From positions 310,001 to 374,000 of the forward strand of contig NZ_CP118158.1 in NCBI RefSeq assembly GCF_028747785.1: a DNA stretch of 64,000 nt, in the 5' to 3' direction. Positions 25,303 through 35,557 of this stretch are shown here, piece by piece (position 1 is the first letter of the stretch; every line of letters starts with the position of its first letter). The position numbers and the translations under genes are program-made. This DNA is from Halosimplex aquaticum (GTDB lineage Archaea; Halobacteriota; Halobacteria; Halobacteriales; Haloarculaceae). A model generated the notes under the pieces. That model was not told where the DNA came from and did no database searches. It saw nothing but the letters and a program-made list of their open reading frames with translations.

Positions 25303-26757
25303 ATGAGCGGCGAGCAAGAACTCGGGATAACCGAGAGCAAGGAGCATTCGACGGGCGAGTGGTACGCCGAAGTCGTACAGAAGGCGGAGATGGCCGACTA
25401 CGCCCCCATGGGCGGATTCATCGTCACGCGCCCGCGCGGGTACGCCGTCTGGGAGCGCATCCAGGACCACCTCGACGGCTGGTTCAAGGACACGGGCGTC
25501 CAGAACGCCTACTTCCCCCTCTTCATCCCGGAGAGCTACCTCGAACGGGAGAAGGACATCGTCGAGGGGTTCGACCCCGAGGTCGCGTGGGTGACCCACG
25601 GCGGCTACGACGAACTCGAAGAGCGCCTCGCCGTCCGTCCCACCAGCGAGTCGATCATCACCCCCTTCATCGCCGACTGGGTGCGCAGCCACCGCGACCT
25701 GCCCATGCGGCTCAACCAGTGGTGCTCCGTCGTGCGCTGGGAGGCCACCGAGACCAAGCCGTTCTTCCGCACCAAGGAGTTCCTCTGGCAGGAGGGTCAC
25801 ACCGCCCACGCCGACGAGGACGGCGCCTGGGACGAGACGATGACCCGCCTCGAACAGTACGAGAAGCTCTACGAGGACGTGCTCGCGATGCCCGTCCTGA
25901 AGGGCCGCAAGCCCGAACACGACAAGTTCCCCGGCGCCCACACGACCACCACGGTCGAGGCGCTGATGCCCGACGGCAAGTCCGTCCAGGGCGGGACCTC
26001 CCACTACCTCGGTACCTCCTTCGCGAAGGCGTTCGACATCACCTACAGCGACGAGAACGAGGACGAACAGCTCGCCCACACCACCTCGTGGGGGCTCTCC
26101 TGGCGCTCGATGGGCGCGCTCATCATGACCCACTCCGACGACCAGGGCCTCGTGCTCCCTCCCGCGCTCGCCCCCGAGCAGGTCGTCATCGTCCCCATCT
26201 GGCAGGAGGACAACAAGGACGACGTCGTCGAGTACGCCGCCGACGTGGCCGCGGAACTCGACGAAGCGGGCGTCCGCGTCCACCTCGACGACCGCGACAA
26301 CCGCAACCCCGGCTTCAAGTACAACGAGTGGGAGCTCAAGGGCGTCCCGCTCCGCATCGAGGTCGGCCCCAACGAGGTCGACGACGAGGAGATCACCCTC
26401 GTCCACCGCCCCGACGGCGAGAACGTCGTCGAGAGCCGCGACCAGCTCGTCGACACCGTCGAGGACCACCTCGACACCGTCTTCGCGAAACTCTACGCCA
26501 GCGCCGAGGAGACGCTGGAGGGCGAGATCCGCGAGGCCGACTCCCGCGAGGAGATCCTCGGCACCATCGGCCAGCACGGCGGCTACGTCAAGTCCGGCTG
26601 GTGCGGCGACGAGGACTGCGAAGAACCCATCAAGGAGGCCATCGCCGCCGAGATCGCGATGGTCCCCCTGGACCGCGACGAGGAGCCCGTCCACGACGAG
26701 TGCGCCATCTGCGGCGAGGCGGCCGAGGAGACGGCGTACTGGGCGAAGACGTACTGA
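25303..26757 (+). CDS. proS: Prolyl-tRNA synthetase, archaeal/eukaryotic type
   Basis: 484 residues from MSGEQELGITESKE; an upstream extension of 30 codons is not conserved-looking. Class II motifs are present: motif 2 as VVRWEATETKPFFRTKEF with QEGHTAH, and motif 3 around TTSWGLSWRSMGALI. The anticodon-binding domain follows (VVIVPIWQED), then the C-terminal zinc-type domain of archaeal ProS (SGWCGDEDCEE, CAICGE) with the typical terminal Tyr. It charges tRNA-Pro in the cytoplasm. Essential core gene, standing alone between convergent neighbours. Confidence 0.97.
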   Translation: MSGEQELGITESKEHSTGEWYAEVVQKAEMADYAPMGGFIVTRPRGYAVWERIQDHLDGWFKDTGVQNAYFPLFIPESYLEREKDIVEGFDPEVAWVTHGGYDELEERLAVRPTSESIITPFIADWVRSHRDLPMRLNQWCSVVRWEATETKPFFRTKEFLWQEGHTAHADEDGAWDETMTRLEQYEKLYEDVLAMPVLKGRKPEHDKFPGAHTTTTVEALMPDGKSVQGGTSHYLGTSFAKAFDITYSDENEDEQLAHTTSWGLSWRSMGALIMTHSDDQGLVLPPALAPEQVVIVPIWQEDNKDDVVEYAADVAAELDEAGVRVHLDDRDNRNPGFKYNEWELKGVPLRIEVGPNEVDDEEITLVHRPDGENVVESRDQLVDTVEDHLDTVFAKLYASAEETLEGEIREADSREEILGTIGQHGGYVKSGWCGDEDCEEPIKEAIAAEIAMVPLDRDEEPVHDECAICGEAAEETAYWAKTY

Positions 26758-26806
26758 CGCCGACTGCCCCTTTTAGAGACGCCGGCCGTTTCGCCGACGC
26801 CCGGAG

Positions 26807-28114
26807 TCAGTTACCGCTCGCTTTCGACTTGCCGCTCTCGTAAACGGGGGCGAGCGCGGCGTAGACGGGATAGGGGACGTTCCGTGCGAGCGCCTGCAGG
26901 ACGTCGTGGTGCGCCGGCGGGTTCGAGTCGGCGGCTAGCGAGTCGATGTCCGCCGTCGATAGCCAGCGGAAGAACGCCGTCGCGCCCTGGACGGGGAACG
27001 CCCGGTCGAGGTCGATGTGGTCCTGCACGTCTCGCCACATGAATCGCTCGTCCGCTCCCATGGTGAACGCCCCGCGCTCGAACCCGTTTCGGATCTCGTC
27101 GAACGTCTCCGGGGACGTCTCGTACCCGAAATCGTTCGGGTCGAGGCCCGCCAGGAGCAGTCCGCACATCGTCCGGTAGCACTTTTCGCACTCGTTGCAG
27201 TTCGCTCCGGCCTCCGACTCCGTGCACGTCCGGAGCGTGAGGTCCACGCCCTCCGAACGGACGTAGTCCGCGATGAGGTCGATCTTCTCCTGTCGGCTCA
27301 ACTCGTAGCCGTCGTGGTGACACTCGGTGTGACCCCAGCGGACCCTGTTGTCGATCTCCGGGTGTGACCCCCACGGCTCTCCGAACTCCTCCGTGTGGGT
27401 CGCCGCCATGTGGACGGTTCCCAGGCCGGGTTTGTAGGCGAGCGGCGCCGTCAGGCCGAGGAGTCCCAGCCCGTGACCGACGGAACTGTACCACGCGCCG
27501 TCGACGTACCGCTGGTAGTGCGCCTGTAGCATCCGCGTGTCCAGGAACGACAGCATGTTCGACCGGACGTATCGGTCTTCGACCCCGTGCTCGTCGGCGA
27601 ACCGAGCGATCTGCCCACGCACGTTCTCCCAGCGCTCGTCCTGATCGTCGCCGATGACCCAGCCCTGGACGCTGACGAGCGTCGGATCCGCGTCCCGCGT
27701 GCGGACGTAACTCGCCACCGAGTCCACCCCGCCGCTGAACAGCAGTCCCTCGCCCTCGAACGACGCCGGATCGCGGTCTCGGCGCGTATCGACGACTTCC
27801 TCGGCGCGGATCTCTCCGCCCTCCATGAACGACGGGTACATCTCGACCAACGCGTCCCGGACTTCCTCGAGGGCGCGCAGAAATCGCGCGTCCACGACCG
27901 GCACCGAGACATCGGTACCGTTCGCCCACGCCACCGGACAGACCTGCGCGAGCACCGGGATCACCGAGATGGCCGGTGGCACGTCGGAGACGTCGACGTC
28001 GTACTCGACGCGGAAGCGCTCTCCGGTGAAGAACCGGCGGAGCCCATCGGGCGGTCTCACGTCGCACTCGATCACCGAAGTCTCTGTCGCCGGGGGAGCG
28101 ATCTCGTGCGTCAT
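26807..28114 (-). CDS. PP-loop ATPase protein, QueC-like, unknown product
   Basis: 435 residues from MTHEIAPPATETS. The middle carries the PP-loop GLLFSGGVDSVASYVRTRD (residues about 150-165). A Cys cluster follows, CTESEAGANCNECEKCYRTMC, which matches the zinc site of QueC (7-cyano-7-deazaguanine synthase). It is about twice QueC's usual length, with an N-terminal beta-rich domain (FTGERFRVEYDVDVSDVPP). It probably adenylates and amidates or modifies a carboxylate. Not next to other deazaguanine genes. A start 26 codons upstream is possible but basic. Confidence 0.78.
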   Translation of the reverse strand: MTHEIAPPATETSVIECDVRPPDGLRRFFTGERFRVEYDVDVSDVPPAISVIPVLAQVCPVAWANGTDVSVPVVDARFLRALEEVRDALVEMYPSFMEGGEIRAEEVVDTRRDRDPASFEGEGLLFSGGVDSVASYVRTRDADPTLVSVQGWVIGDDQDERWENVRGQIARFADEHGVEDRYVRSNMLSFLDTRMLQAHYQRYVDGAWYSSVGHGLGLLGLTAPLAYKPGLGTVHMAATHTEEFGEPWGSHPEIDNRVRWGHTECHHDGYELSRQEKIDLIADYVRSEGVDLTLRTCTESEAGANCNECEKCYRTMCGLLLAGLDPNDFGYETSPETFDEIRNGFERGAFTMGADERFMWRDVQDHIDLDRAFPVQGATAFFRWLSTADIDSLAADSNPPAHHDVLQALARNVPYPVYAALAPVYESGKSKASGN

Positions 28115-28410
28115 GCTACGTCTCGTCGGAGTCGGTCGGAATGCCATCGCTGGTCGGCTCTCTCTGACAGTACAACCATGTCGTGATCGCAAGATGGCGC
28201 AGGGCCGTGATAGTTGTTAACGGGTTACTGGAATCGACGAACGATAGGGGAGGGAATACACGCAGACAACGGCAGTCTACGCCCCGATCACCGGACCTTA
28301 ATCCGGCCCCTGACCGGGTTTCGGTGACGACCGAGGGCCCCGCGCGCTCGATCACCTTGGGACCGCGGCCCACCAGCCGGTAGAGACGTCATGGGCCTCT
28401 CCGCGGGAGG

Positions 28411-29187
28411 TCAGGCCGTCACCGTTCGCGTCCCTCGTCGGACGGCGTTCACCGCCGCCCCGAGTAGCACGATGATACTCGCGAAGTACAGCCACGTGAC
28501 GAACAGCAGCACGGCGCCGATCGCACCGTAGGCGGCGTACTGGCTGGCCCCGGACGCGTAGATCCGGAACCCGACCTGGAGCAGGACCCAGCCGACCGCG
28601 GCCACCACCGCCCCGGGGAGCACCTCTTCGACCGACACGTCGACCGGCGGGAGCACGTAGTATATCGGCAGGAACGCCAGCGCGAGGACGGCGATCAGCA
28701 GCACCGTCCCGAGCACGTTGACGAACGGGACGTTCAGCGACAGCACCGAGAGCGCCACTCCGACGGCGATGACGAACCCGACGGCGAGAGCGATCCCGAA
28801 GACGACGACGAGCGCGTCCCGCACCTGTTCGAGCAGGGACGCCTCGACCTCGTCGGTGTACACCTCGTCGAACGCCTGGTCGAGGCCGCGGAAGAGCTTC
28901 AGCGCGCTCCACGTCAGCGTGACCAGGCCGACCACGGACGCGATCCCGCGTCCGGTAGAGGCGGTCAACGCCTGCGATACGGCGTCCGCCCCCGACGAGG
29001 AGAGCTGCTGGCTGAGCATGCTCGTCACCCGTTCGGCCAGCGCCTGCCCGCCCACGGCCGTGGCGATCACGATGGCGAGTAACACCAGCGGGATTATCGA
29101 CACGAACCCGTAGTAGGCGATCCCGGCCGCCAGGAACGTGAGATTTCTGTCACGCGCGAGCTCGACGACGGATCGAACTGTCGACAT
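28411..29187 (-). CDS. YihY/BrkB-family inner membrane protein
   Basis: 258 residues with about six hydrophobic helices. The N-terminus LTFLAAGIAYYGFVSIIPLV is the YihY (formerly RNase BN) signature. VTLTWSALKLFRGLDQAFDEVY and ASQYAAYGAIGAVLLFVTWLYFAS also match the family. YihY proteins are suspected transporters; an RNase role in bacteria was withdrawn. No operon partner is close. Confidence 0.9.
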   Translation of the reverse strand: MSTVRSVVELARDRNLTFLAAGIAYYGFVSIIPLVLLAIVIATAVGGQALAERVTSMLSQQLSSSGADAVSQALTASTGRGIASVVGLVTLTWSALKLFRGLDQAFDEVYTDEVEASLLEQVRDALVVVFGIALAVGFVIAVGVALSVLSLNVPFVNVLGTVLLIAVLALAFLPIYYVLPPVDVSVEEVLPGAVVAAVGWVLLQVGFRIYASGASQYAAYGAIGAVLLFVTWLYFASIIVLLGAAVNAVRRGTRTVTA

Positions 29188-29415
29188 GCACGCAGTAACG
29201 GACCTGATCGGTTGAATCCACGGCTGGCGCAGTAAAGCGTCTCTATATCCGGCAGGCCGGGAATCAGCGCGGCGAACGCGTCGGTCGATTGTCTTTTCAC
29301 AGTTCGATGCGAACGCGTCGATCCACCGTTTTCCCGTATTCGAGATAATCTTACAATATCAACCGTGATATCGAATAGAAGAGCTTATTTCGGTAACCAA
29401 GTGACGAGTACACTG

Positions 29416-30777
29416 ATGGCAGAACTCTCCCGTCGTTCGGCAGTGCGCATCGGATTCGCCGCGGGTATCGTCCTCGGACTCGTCTTCCTCGGTGTGAGTT
29501 TTGCCACGGCTAGCGAAGCGACCACGTCCACTGCTCAAGATCAGAGCCGACTGTCGGCGAGCGAGCGCCACAGCATCGCCCCGCCGACCGAGAACGTCAC
29601 CGTGGTCGCGGGCCAGGGATTCGGGGATCAACCGGGCGACGCCATCACGGCGTTCCGGCCCGACGGCAGACTCCTGCGCTACAACGACACCTACGACGAG
29701 TACCACGACGTCGACCCGGTCGAAGGCACCAGTCACACGGTGCTGTACGTCGCGGCGAACCACGTCGACGCCGACACCTGCGGCGCGACCGTGAAGTGTA
29801 CGGTCAGCGTCATCGAAACGATGAACCTCTCGACGGGGGAGACCGACCGCCTGCACCGCTCGGTCGCGCCGCGGCGTGTCGGGGACAACACCCACGACGT
29901 CGACCGCATCGACGAGCACAGACTCCTCGTCGCCGACATCGCCTACGACCGAGTGTTCGTCCTCAACACGACGACGAAGGAGATAGAGTGGGAGTGGGAG
30001 GCCCAGACCGACTTCCCGCTCAGCGGCGGCGGCCCGTATCCCAACGACTGGACGCACGTCAACGACATCGAGGTCCTGCCCGACGGCCGATTCATGGTGA
30101 GCCTCCGCAACCAGGACCAGGTCGTCTTCCTGAAGCAGGGGACCGGGCTACTGGAGAACCAGACGCTCGGCGCCGAGGACGACCACGACGTGCTCTACGA
30201 GCAACACAACCCCGACTTCATCCCCGCCGAGCGCGGCGGCCCCGCGGTCCTCGTCGCCGACAGCGAGAACGATCGAGTCGTCGAGTACCAGCGCGAGGGC
30301 GGCAACTGGACGCGGACGTGGAAGTGGAGCGACGGGACAGTGGACTGGCCGCGAGACGCCGACAGGCTACCGAACGGGAACACGCTCATCGTCGATTCGA
30401 ACGGGGGGCGCGTCCTCGAAGTCAACGAGTCCGGAGACGTCGTCTGGCAGATCGACTCGAAGTCGGTGTACGACGCGGAGCGCCTCGGAACCGGCGACGA
30501 GAGCACCGGCGGCGAGAGCGCGAAGTCCCTAGGCCTCCAGTCGGTGTCCGTCTCCCGGTCCGAGTCGAAGACTCTCTCACAGACCGTCAGGAGCGTCCTC
30601 CCCCAGGAGATCACCGGTGCTGTCGGGTTCGTCAAACCGATCTGGATGTCCTTCTTCGACGTCGTCGTCTCCGTCGGGATACTCGGACTCGCCTTATCCT
30701 GGGCGGGCATGGAACTGTGGAGCCGAAGGCACGTGGTGGCGATTCGCTCCCCGATAACGATCCGCGGGAACCGATAG
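29416..30777 (+). CDS. Arylsulfotransferase-like (ASST) beta-propeller, membrane-anchored
   Basis: 453 residues from MAELSRRSAVRIGF. There is one N-terminal membrane segment (about 9-30) and one C-terminal segment (MSFFDVVVSVGILGLALSWA). Between them is a propeller with repeats such as THVNDIEVLPDGRFMVSLRN and RDADRLPNGNTLIVDSNGGR, typical of the ASST family. The domain would lie outside the cell. Family members transfer sulfate between phenols or act as surface proteins; the acceptor cannot be named. The start was chosen at the ATG after an upstream AT-rich stretch. Confidence 0.82.
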   Translation: MAELSRRSAVRIGFAAGIVLGLVFLGVSFATASEATTSTAQDQSRLSASERHSIAPPTENVTVVAGQGFGDQPGDAITAFRPDGRLLRYNDTYDEYHDVDPVEGTSHTVLYVAANHVDADTCGATVKCTVSVIETMNLSTGETDRLHRSVAPRRVGDNTHDVDRIDEHRLLVADIAYDRVFVLNTTTKEIEWEWEAQTDFPLSGGGPYPNDWTHVNDIEVLPDGRFMVSLRNQDQVVFLKQGTGLLENQTLGAEDDHDVLYEQHNPDFIPAERGGPAVLVADSENDRVVEYQREGGNWTRTWKWSDGTVDWPRDADRLPNGNTLIVDSNGGRVLEVNESGDVVWQIDSKSVYDAERLGTGDESTGGESAKSLGLQSVSVSRSESKTLSQTVRSVLPQEITGAVGFVKPIWMSFFDVVVSVGILGLALSWAGMELWSRRHVVAIRSPITIRGNR

Positions 30778-30933
30778 CCAGGCGCCAGCGTCCGTTTCGC
30801 CTGATCTCGAAGTAGCTGTTTTCGCTGCCGACACGGACGGAACGATTCAGTCCGCAGTCTCAGCGGGAGCGGGCTCCGGACGACATCGCGCCGCTCGCCG
30901 ATCGACGCGAGCGTGATTCAATCGACAGCCGGC

Positions 30934-32619
30934 TTAGTCGCCGCTCCCCGTCGAGCGGACCGCCCGAGCGGCGAGCGCGCAGACGGCGAATGCCGCCGCG
31001 ACCGCACCGAACCCGAAGCCGGGGCCGCGAGAACTCGTCGGCTCGGGTTCGGCGTCGGCGGCCGCGTCCCAGGAGTCGCCGACGACCAGCGTGCCCGCCT
31101 CGGCGCCGTCGACGGTCACCTCCCCGGCGACCGCCGGGAACTCGACGGAGACGTTCGTCCGGGCGTCCGGCGGGACCTGGACCGTCTCGTTCGCGACGGG
31201 CTTCCCGTCGACCGCGACCGACAGGGTGTGGACCGCCGCCCGGTCACCGCGATTGACCAGCGTGGCCTCGACCGAGGCGTTGTAGCCGGTCCGCACCCAG
31301 TCGGCGAGTCCGCTCGCGTCGACCACGTCGACGCGCTCGGATCTCGGTGCGTGCTCGCCGCTCGGGGGCGCTATCGCCGTCTGATTCCGGGCCGTCGGCG
31401 AGTCCGTAGTCGTCTCGGACTCGACGACCGTCACCGGCGGCAGTTCCGTGTCCTCGACGGTGAGTTCGTGGTCACCGAGGTCGTCGAACGACCGCTCGAA
31501 CGTGATCACGTCGGACTCGCCCGCGTCGAGTCTGAGCCCCTTCGTCGCCACGGGTTCGCCGTCGACGCGGAGCGCCACGATCTCCCTGTCGCTCTGGTCT
31601 CCCCGGTTCGTCAGCCGCACTTCGACGACCACGGACTCGCCGACGGCCACGGTCCGCTCGGCGATCCTCGTCTGGACGACCTCGAAGGTCGACTCCGCCG
31701 CCGTCTCGGCCTGTGTCGGCGTAACTGTCGCACCCTCCGTGGAGGCACCGACCCGCTGCGTCGCGGTCGGCGTCGCCGTCGGGGTGTCCGTGGGAGTTTC
31801 CGTCACCGCCGGCGTCGACCTGGGATCCGGCGTCGCTGTCGGCGTGGGCGAATCGGTCGCCGTCGGTTCAGGCGTCGCCGTCGGCTCAGGCGTCTCTGTC
31901 GACGTAGGTGACGGTGTCGCCGTCGGCGTCCGCGTCGCCGTCGGTGTTCCCGTGGACGTGACCGTCGCAGTCGGTGCGGTCGTTCGCGTCGCAGTCGGTG
32001 CGGCCGTCGCGGTCGTCGGTTCTGTCGTCGCGGTCGGCGTGGCCGTCGGCGTTGCGGTCGGAGACGGAGAAGGAACCTCCGTCTGGATCTCCGTTGGGAC
32101 GGCAGTTATCGTGGCGGTCGGCGTCGATACGGGGTGTCCGGTTGTCGTGGCTTCGTTCCCGCTGTCCCCCCAGTCCCACCACTCGCCGTCTTCGTCGTCT
32201 TCGTCGCCCTCGTCGTCTTTCCCGTCCGCTTCGCCGTCCCCGTCGTCTTTCTCGTCCTCATCTTCGTCGCCCTCGTCGTCGTTCTCCCCCTCGTCTTTCT
32301 CGTCCTCATCTTCGTCGCCCTCGTCGTCGTTCTCCCCCTCGTCTTTCTCGTCCTCGTCGTCTTTCTCGTCCGCTTCGTCCTCGTCCTCTTTCTCGTCCGC
32401 TTCGTCCTCGTCCTCTTGGTCTCCGCCGTCACCGTCGTCCGCGTCCGTGTCGACCGTGTACGCGGGCCCGTCCGCGGGCGGGGAGACCCCGCCGGAGACG
32501 GTCAGTCCGTCGCTCAGTCCGGCGGCCGGACCCGTGCCGGTCGCGGCCGCTGCTCCGCCGAGCGTGACGACGCCGAGGAGGACGACTATCGCGAGCCGCG
32601 GCGAGGCGACGCGTTCCAT
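30934..32619 (-). CDS. Secreted mucin-like surface protein with PGF-CTERM anchor
   Basis: 561 residues. A signal peptide ([21 protein letters not shown]) leads into a Asp/Glu/Lys-only region (about 62-145) with a 16-residue repeat, then a Thr/Pro/Ala stalk (about 165-290) suited to O-glycosylation. Two CARDB-like adhesion domains follow, [19 protein letters not shown] and [16 protein letters not shown]. The C-terminus is the PGF-CTERM signal [16 protein letters not shown] with a final basic tail. Such proteins are cut and lipid-anchored by archaeosortase A. Role probably S-layer-associated or adhesive. Confidence 0.85.
   Translation of the reverse strand: MERVASPRLAIVVLLGVVTLGGAAAATGTGPAAGLSDGLTVSGGVSPPADGPAYTVDTDADDGDGGDQEDEDEADEKEDEDEADEKDDEDEKDEGENDDEGDEDEDEKDEGENDDEGDEDEDEKDDGDGEADGKDDEGDEDDEDGEWWDWGDSGNEATTTGHPVSTPTATITAVPTEIQTEVPSPSPTATPTATPTATTEPTTATAAPTATRTTAPTATVTSTGTPTATRTPTATPSPTSTETPEPTATPEPTATDSPTPTATPDPRSTPAVTETPTDTPTATPTATQRVGASTEGATVTPTQAETAAESTFEVVQTRIAERTVAVGESVVVEVRLTNRGDQSDREIVALRVDGEPVATKGLRLDAGESDVITFERSFDDLGDHELTVEDTELPPVTVVESETTTDSPTARNQTAIAPPSGEHAPRSERVDVVDASGLADWVRTGYNASVEATLVNRGDRAAVHTLSVAVDGKPVANETVQVPPDARTNVSVEFPAVAGEVTVDGAEAGTLVVGDSWDAAADAEPEPTSSRGPGFGFGAVAAAFAVCALAARAVRSTGSGD
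32245..32340. repeat. Two tandem 48-bp repeats in the acidic region of the surface protein
   Basis: The unit gtctttctcgtcctcatctt and the rest of the 48 bases repeats exactly at 32245 and 32293, with a partial third at 32341. Each encodes sixteen residues of Lys, Asp, Glu, Gly and Asn on the minus strand. The repeat is in frame, so copy number could vary without breaking the gene. Confidence 0.85.
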
Positions 32620-32902
32620 AGTGGGAAGCCGCGCGAGTCACCAATTGTTAATCGCCCGTGAGTCCGAGTAACGTCCTCCTGCGGACGGGGGTCCCCAACC
32701 AGAACGTGCGCTTTGACTCGTCGCCCCGTCGAGCGCGGCGACTGGCCCGGTCGGCTGATGGCTCCCGAATCGCGCGTCCGGACCCACTCCGATATCGGCT
32801 CCGCGGCGCCCGTAAGCACTCTATTCGGCCGGTCGCGTGAGACGCCGGGCGACCCGCCGACCGGCCGCGACGCGACCGTCGCCGCCGTCGACGGCCGCGG
32901 GC

Positions 32903-33721
32903 CTACAGGTCAGCTCCCCTGAACCGGTGATAGCCGACCGCAACCGGGACGAGCGACCAGGCGACCAGCAGGGCGATGGCCGCCCACCAGTCCACGTAGA
33001 GGGGGAACCCCTCGCCGACGTACCGGGCCGCGCGCGGGACGTCGAATCCGGCGCGGACGAGCCGATAGTACGACTCGCTCGGTCCGGCCAATCGCAACAG
33101 CAGGGCCCAGTCGGGGATGTCGGCCAGCACCCTGGCGTCGAACCGGTGGAGGATCAGCAGCGTCAGCGAGTTGACGCCGCTCCAGAACGTCACCACGAAC
33201 AGGTAGCCGCCGAACGCGCCCAGCGTGATCCACCTGTCGACCGTCGTCGCCGTGGAGAGCCCGACGGCGAGGCCGACGAACGCCACCCCGTAGAGCGCGC
33301 TCACGAAGAGGAACCACGGGTACATCGCGGCGCCGTCGGTGCCGTAGCGGACGGCGCCGATACCGCCCGCGACCGCCAGGGCGAGCAGCGTCGGCGCCAG
33401 CAGGACGACCGCGCGACCCACGAACGTCCCGACGACCACGTCCCGGCGCGAGTGCGGGAACGACAGCGAGAGGAACAGGCTCCCGCTGGTTCGCTCGTGT
33501 ACGACGGACTTGTACCCGAGGAGGATCGCGACCACCGGGAGGACGACCGCGACCACCCCGGCGAGGCCGTTGAGGAACGACGGGAACGTCGACTCGCCCA
33601 GGAACTCGTGACCGTACGCGTACCCCCACGAGACGGCGGCTAGCAGGCCGAACAGCAGCCAGATCGCCTTCGACCGACCGGCGTCGCGGACGTCCTTGCC
33701 CGCGATGACGCGCCAGCTCAC
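32903..33721 (-). CDS. ABC-2-type permease subunit, downstream
   Basis: 272 residues from a GTG start (VSWRVIAGKDVRDAG). Six hydrophobic segments and the motif VVHERTSGSLFLSLSFPHSRRDVVVG, shared with its neighbour, mark the ABC-2 membrane domain. The GTG overlaps the TGA of the preceding permease gene by four bases (33718-33721). The frame continues upstream but would overlap the neighbour fully. It pairs with the other permease and the ATPase in one operon; substrate unknown. Confidence 0.85.
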   Translation of the reverse strand: MSWRVIAGKDVRDAGRSKAIWLLFGLLAAVSWGYAYGHEFLGESTFPSFLNGLAGVVAVVLPVVAILLGYKSVVHERTSGSLFLSLSFPHSRRDVVVGTFVGRAVVLLAPTLLALAVAGGIGAVRYGTDGAAMYPWFLFVSALYGVAFVGLAVGLSTATTVDRWITLGAFGGYLFVVTFWSGVNSLTLLILHRFDARVLADIPDWALLLRLAGPSESYYRLVRAGFDVPRAARYVGEGFPLYVDWWAAIALLVAWSLVPVAVGYHRFRGADL

Positions 33722-34527
33722 GCCAGATCCCTCCCGGCGAAGCGGGCGTACGCGAGTCCCAGCGGCCCGACGACCCAGAGGACCAACAGGCCGAGCGCGA
33801 GCCACTCGGAGAGGTACCAAGCGTCGCCGACCGAGCGAGCCGGGTCGACGAACCCGGCGGTCACCCGGCCGAAGACGTGACCGGGTTCCAGTTCGATCAG
33901 GAACCGGACGGGCCACGGGAGGCCGTCGTCGGCGAGGCCGGCCGCGCTCAGCCCGAGCGTGAGCGCCCGTTCGACCGCGTCCCAGACGACCACGAACAGG
34001 AAGACGAGTCCGAACCCGAGCACGAGCGCGCGCCGGCTGGTGGCGACCGCGAGCGAGACGGCGATCCCAAGCCCGCTCCAGACAGCGCCGAACGCGACCG
34101 TCAGGGCGACGTAGAGGAGGAACGGAACGAGTTCGAGGTCGCCGAAGGGATAGACGACGAGCGCGCCGGCCGCGACCAGCGCGCCGACGACCGCCGCGGT
34201 CAACAGCCCGGTCCGGCTGGCGTAGGTCCCCGCGACCACGTCGCGGCGGCTGTGAGGCAGCGAGAGCGTCAGCCGGATCGCCCCCGACTCCCGATCGCTC
34301 ACGACGGCGTTGTAGCCGAGGAGGATGCCGACGAACGGGACCAGCGTCGTCACGAGCCCGTGGACGAACCCAGAGAAGCGAGCCGTCGTGTACGGCTCTC
34401 GCCCGATCATGGGATAGACGTACCCCGCCAGGACGACGGCGGTGACGAGCATGCCGAGCAGGAGTTTGACCGAGCGGGCCTCGACTGTCACGTCCGCGTC
34501 CCGCCCGGCGACGACCCGCCAGCTCAT
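33718..34527 (-). CDS. ABC-2-type permease subunit, upstream
   Basis: 269 residues from MSWRVVAGRDADVTVEARS. About six helices and the motif VVSDRESGAIRLTLSLPHSRRDVV. It is a clear paralogue of the downstream permease. The start codon overlaps the ATPase stop by four bases (ATGA at 34524-34527), so translation is coupled. The two permeases would form a heterodimeric channel. Confidence 0.88.
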   Translation of the reverse strand: MSWRVVAGRDADVTVEARSVKLLLGMLVTAVVLAGYVYPMIGREPYTTARFSGFVHGLVTTLVPFVGILLGYNAVVSDRESGAIRLTLSLPHSRRDVVAGTYASRTGLLTAAVVGALVAAGALVVYPFGDLELVPFLLYVALTVAFGAVWSGLGIAVSLAVATSRRALVLGFGLVFLFVVVWDAVERALTLGLSAAGLADDGLPWPVRFLIELEPGHVFGRVTAGFVDPARSVGDAWYLSEWLALGLLVLWVVGPLGLAYARFAGRDLA

Positions 34528-35438
34528 CGAGCGCTCGTCCCCGTGTACTCGATGAACATGTCCTCGAGCGAGGCCTCCTCGGTGCGGAAGTTCACCACGT
34601 CGACGCCGGCGCCGTGGAGGGCGACGAGGATGTCCATCTTCGCGTCGTTCGTGCAGGTGACCTCGACGGTGTCGTCGTCGCGCGCGACGGCCGTCTCGAC
34701 CCCCTCGACCCCGCGGATCGTCGTCAGCGTCCCCTCGTCGAGCGGGTCGAGGGCGAGGACGAGTTTCGTTCCGCCGCCGAGCGACTCGCGGAGCCCCTCG
34801 ATCGTGTCGACGGCGACGAGTTCGCCGTCCTGGAGGATGCCCACCCGGTCGCAGACCGCCTCGACCTGTTCGAGGATGTGCGAGGAGAAGAAGATGGTCG
34901 CGCCGCGTTCGTTCTCCTCGCGGAGGATCTCGCGCATCTCGGCGGCCCCGTTCGGGTCGAGCCCGGTGCTCGGCTCGTCGAGCACGAGCAGATCGGGTTC
35001 GCCGACGAGCGCCATCCCGAGCACGAGCCGCTGGGCCATCCCCTTGGAGTAGTCGCTGGCCTGCCGGTCGGCGTCCTCGCGGATGCCGACCCTGTCGAGG
35101 ATGTCGAGCGGGTCGGCGTCGGCCTCCTTCGAGCGGATGGCGTACTCGACGTGCTGGCGGCCGGTGAGCCGGTCGAACACCGAGTACCCCTCGGGGAGGA
35201 CGCCGATACGCTCGCGGGCCTCGACGCCGCCGCGCTGGCAGTCGTGACCGAACAGTTCGATCGACCCCTCGGTCGGCTTCACGAAGTCGAGCAGGAGGTT
35301 GATGAACGTCGACTTCCCGGCGCCGTTCGGCCCGAGAAAGCCGAACGTCTCCCCCTCCCGAACGGTGAGATCGACCCGGTCCAGCGCGGTCTCCGTCCCG
35401 TAGCGCTTCGATACCTCGGTCGCCTCGATAGCTTCCAT
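34524..35438 (-). CDS. ABC transporter ATP-binding protein
   Basis: 304 residues from MEAIEATEVSKRYG. Walker A GPNGAGKST, Q-loop around IGVLPEGYSVFDRLTG, a degenerate signature DYSKGMAQRL, Walker B LLVLDEPSTGLDP and switch His in FFSSHILEQVE. The C-terminal 90 residues form the extra domain of drug/copper-type (NosF/DrrA-like) exporters. It leads the three-gene operon. An alternative GTG two codons upstream exists. Confidence 0.94.
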   Translation of the reverse strand: MEAIEATEVSKRYGTETALDRVDLTVREGETFGFLGPNGAGKSTFINLLLDFVKPTEGSIELFGHDCQRGGVEARERIGVLPEGYSVFDRLTGRQHVEYAIRSKEADADPLDILDRVGIREDADRQASDYSKGMAQRLVLGMALVGEPDLLVLDEPSTGLDPNGAAEMREILREENERGATIFFSSHILEQVEAVCDRVGILQDGELVAVDTIEGLRESLGGGTKLVLALDPLDEGTLTTIRGVEGVETAVARDDDTVEVTCTNDAKMDILVALHGAGVDVVNFRTEEASLEDMFIEYTGTSAR

Positions 35439-35557
35439 GTACACCTACTGTGGTAGCGGGGTAATAAGGCCCGGAGCCGAGTTTCAGACCCAGCAACTGT
35501 GGGCACCGGCCGGTGAACCCAGCCGTCGATCGGCCCAGGCGCCGCAGTCGACCCGTG

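Noticed and set aside
31448-32671. Long Ser/Val-rich open frame antisense to the surface protein
   Set aside because: It mirrors the low-complexity repeats of the real gene; it has no acidic haloarchaeal composition and no signal.
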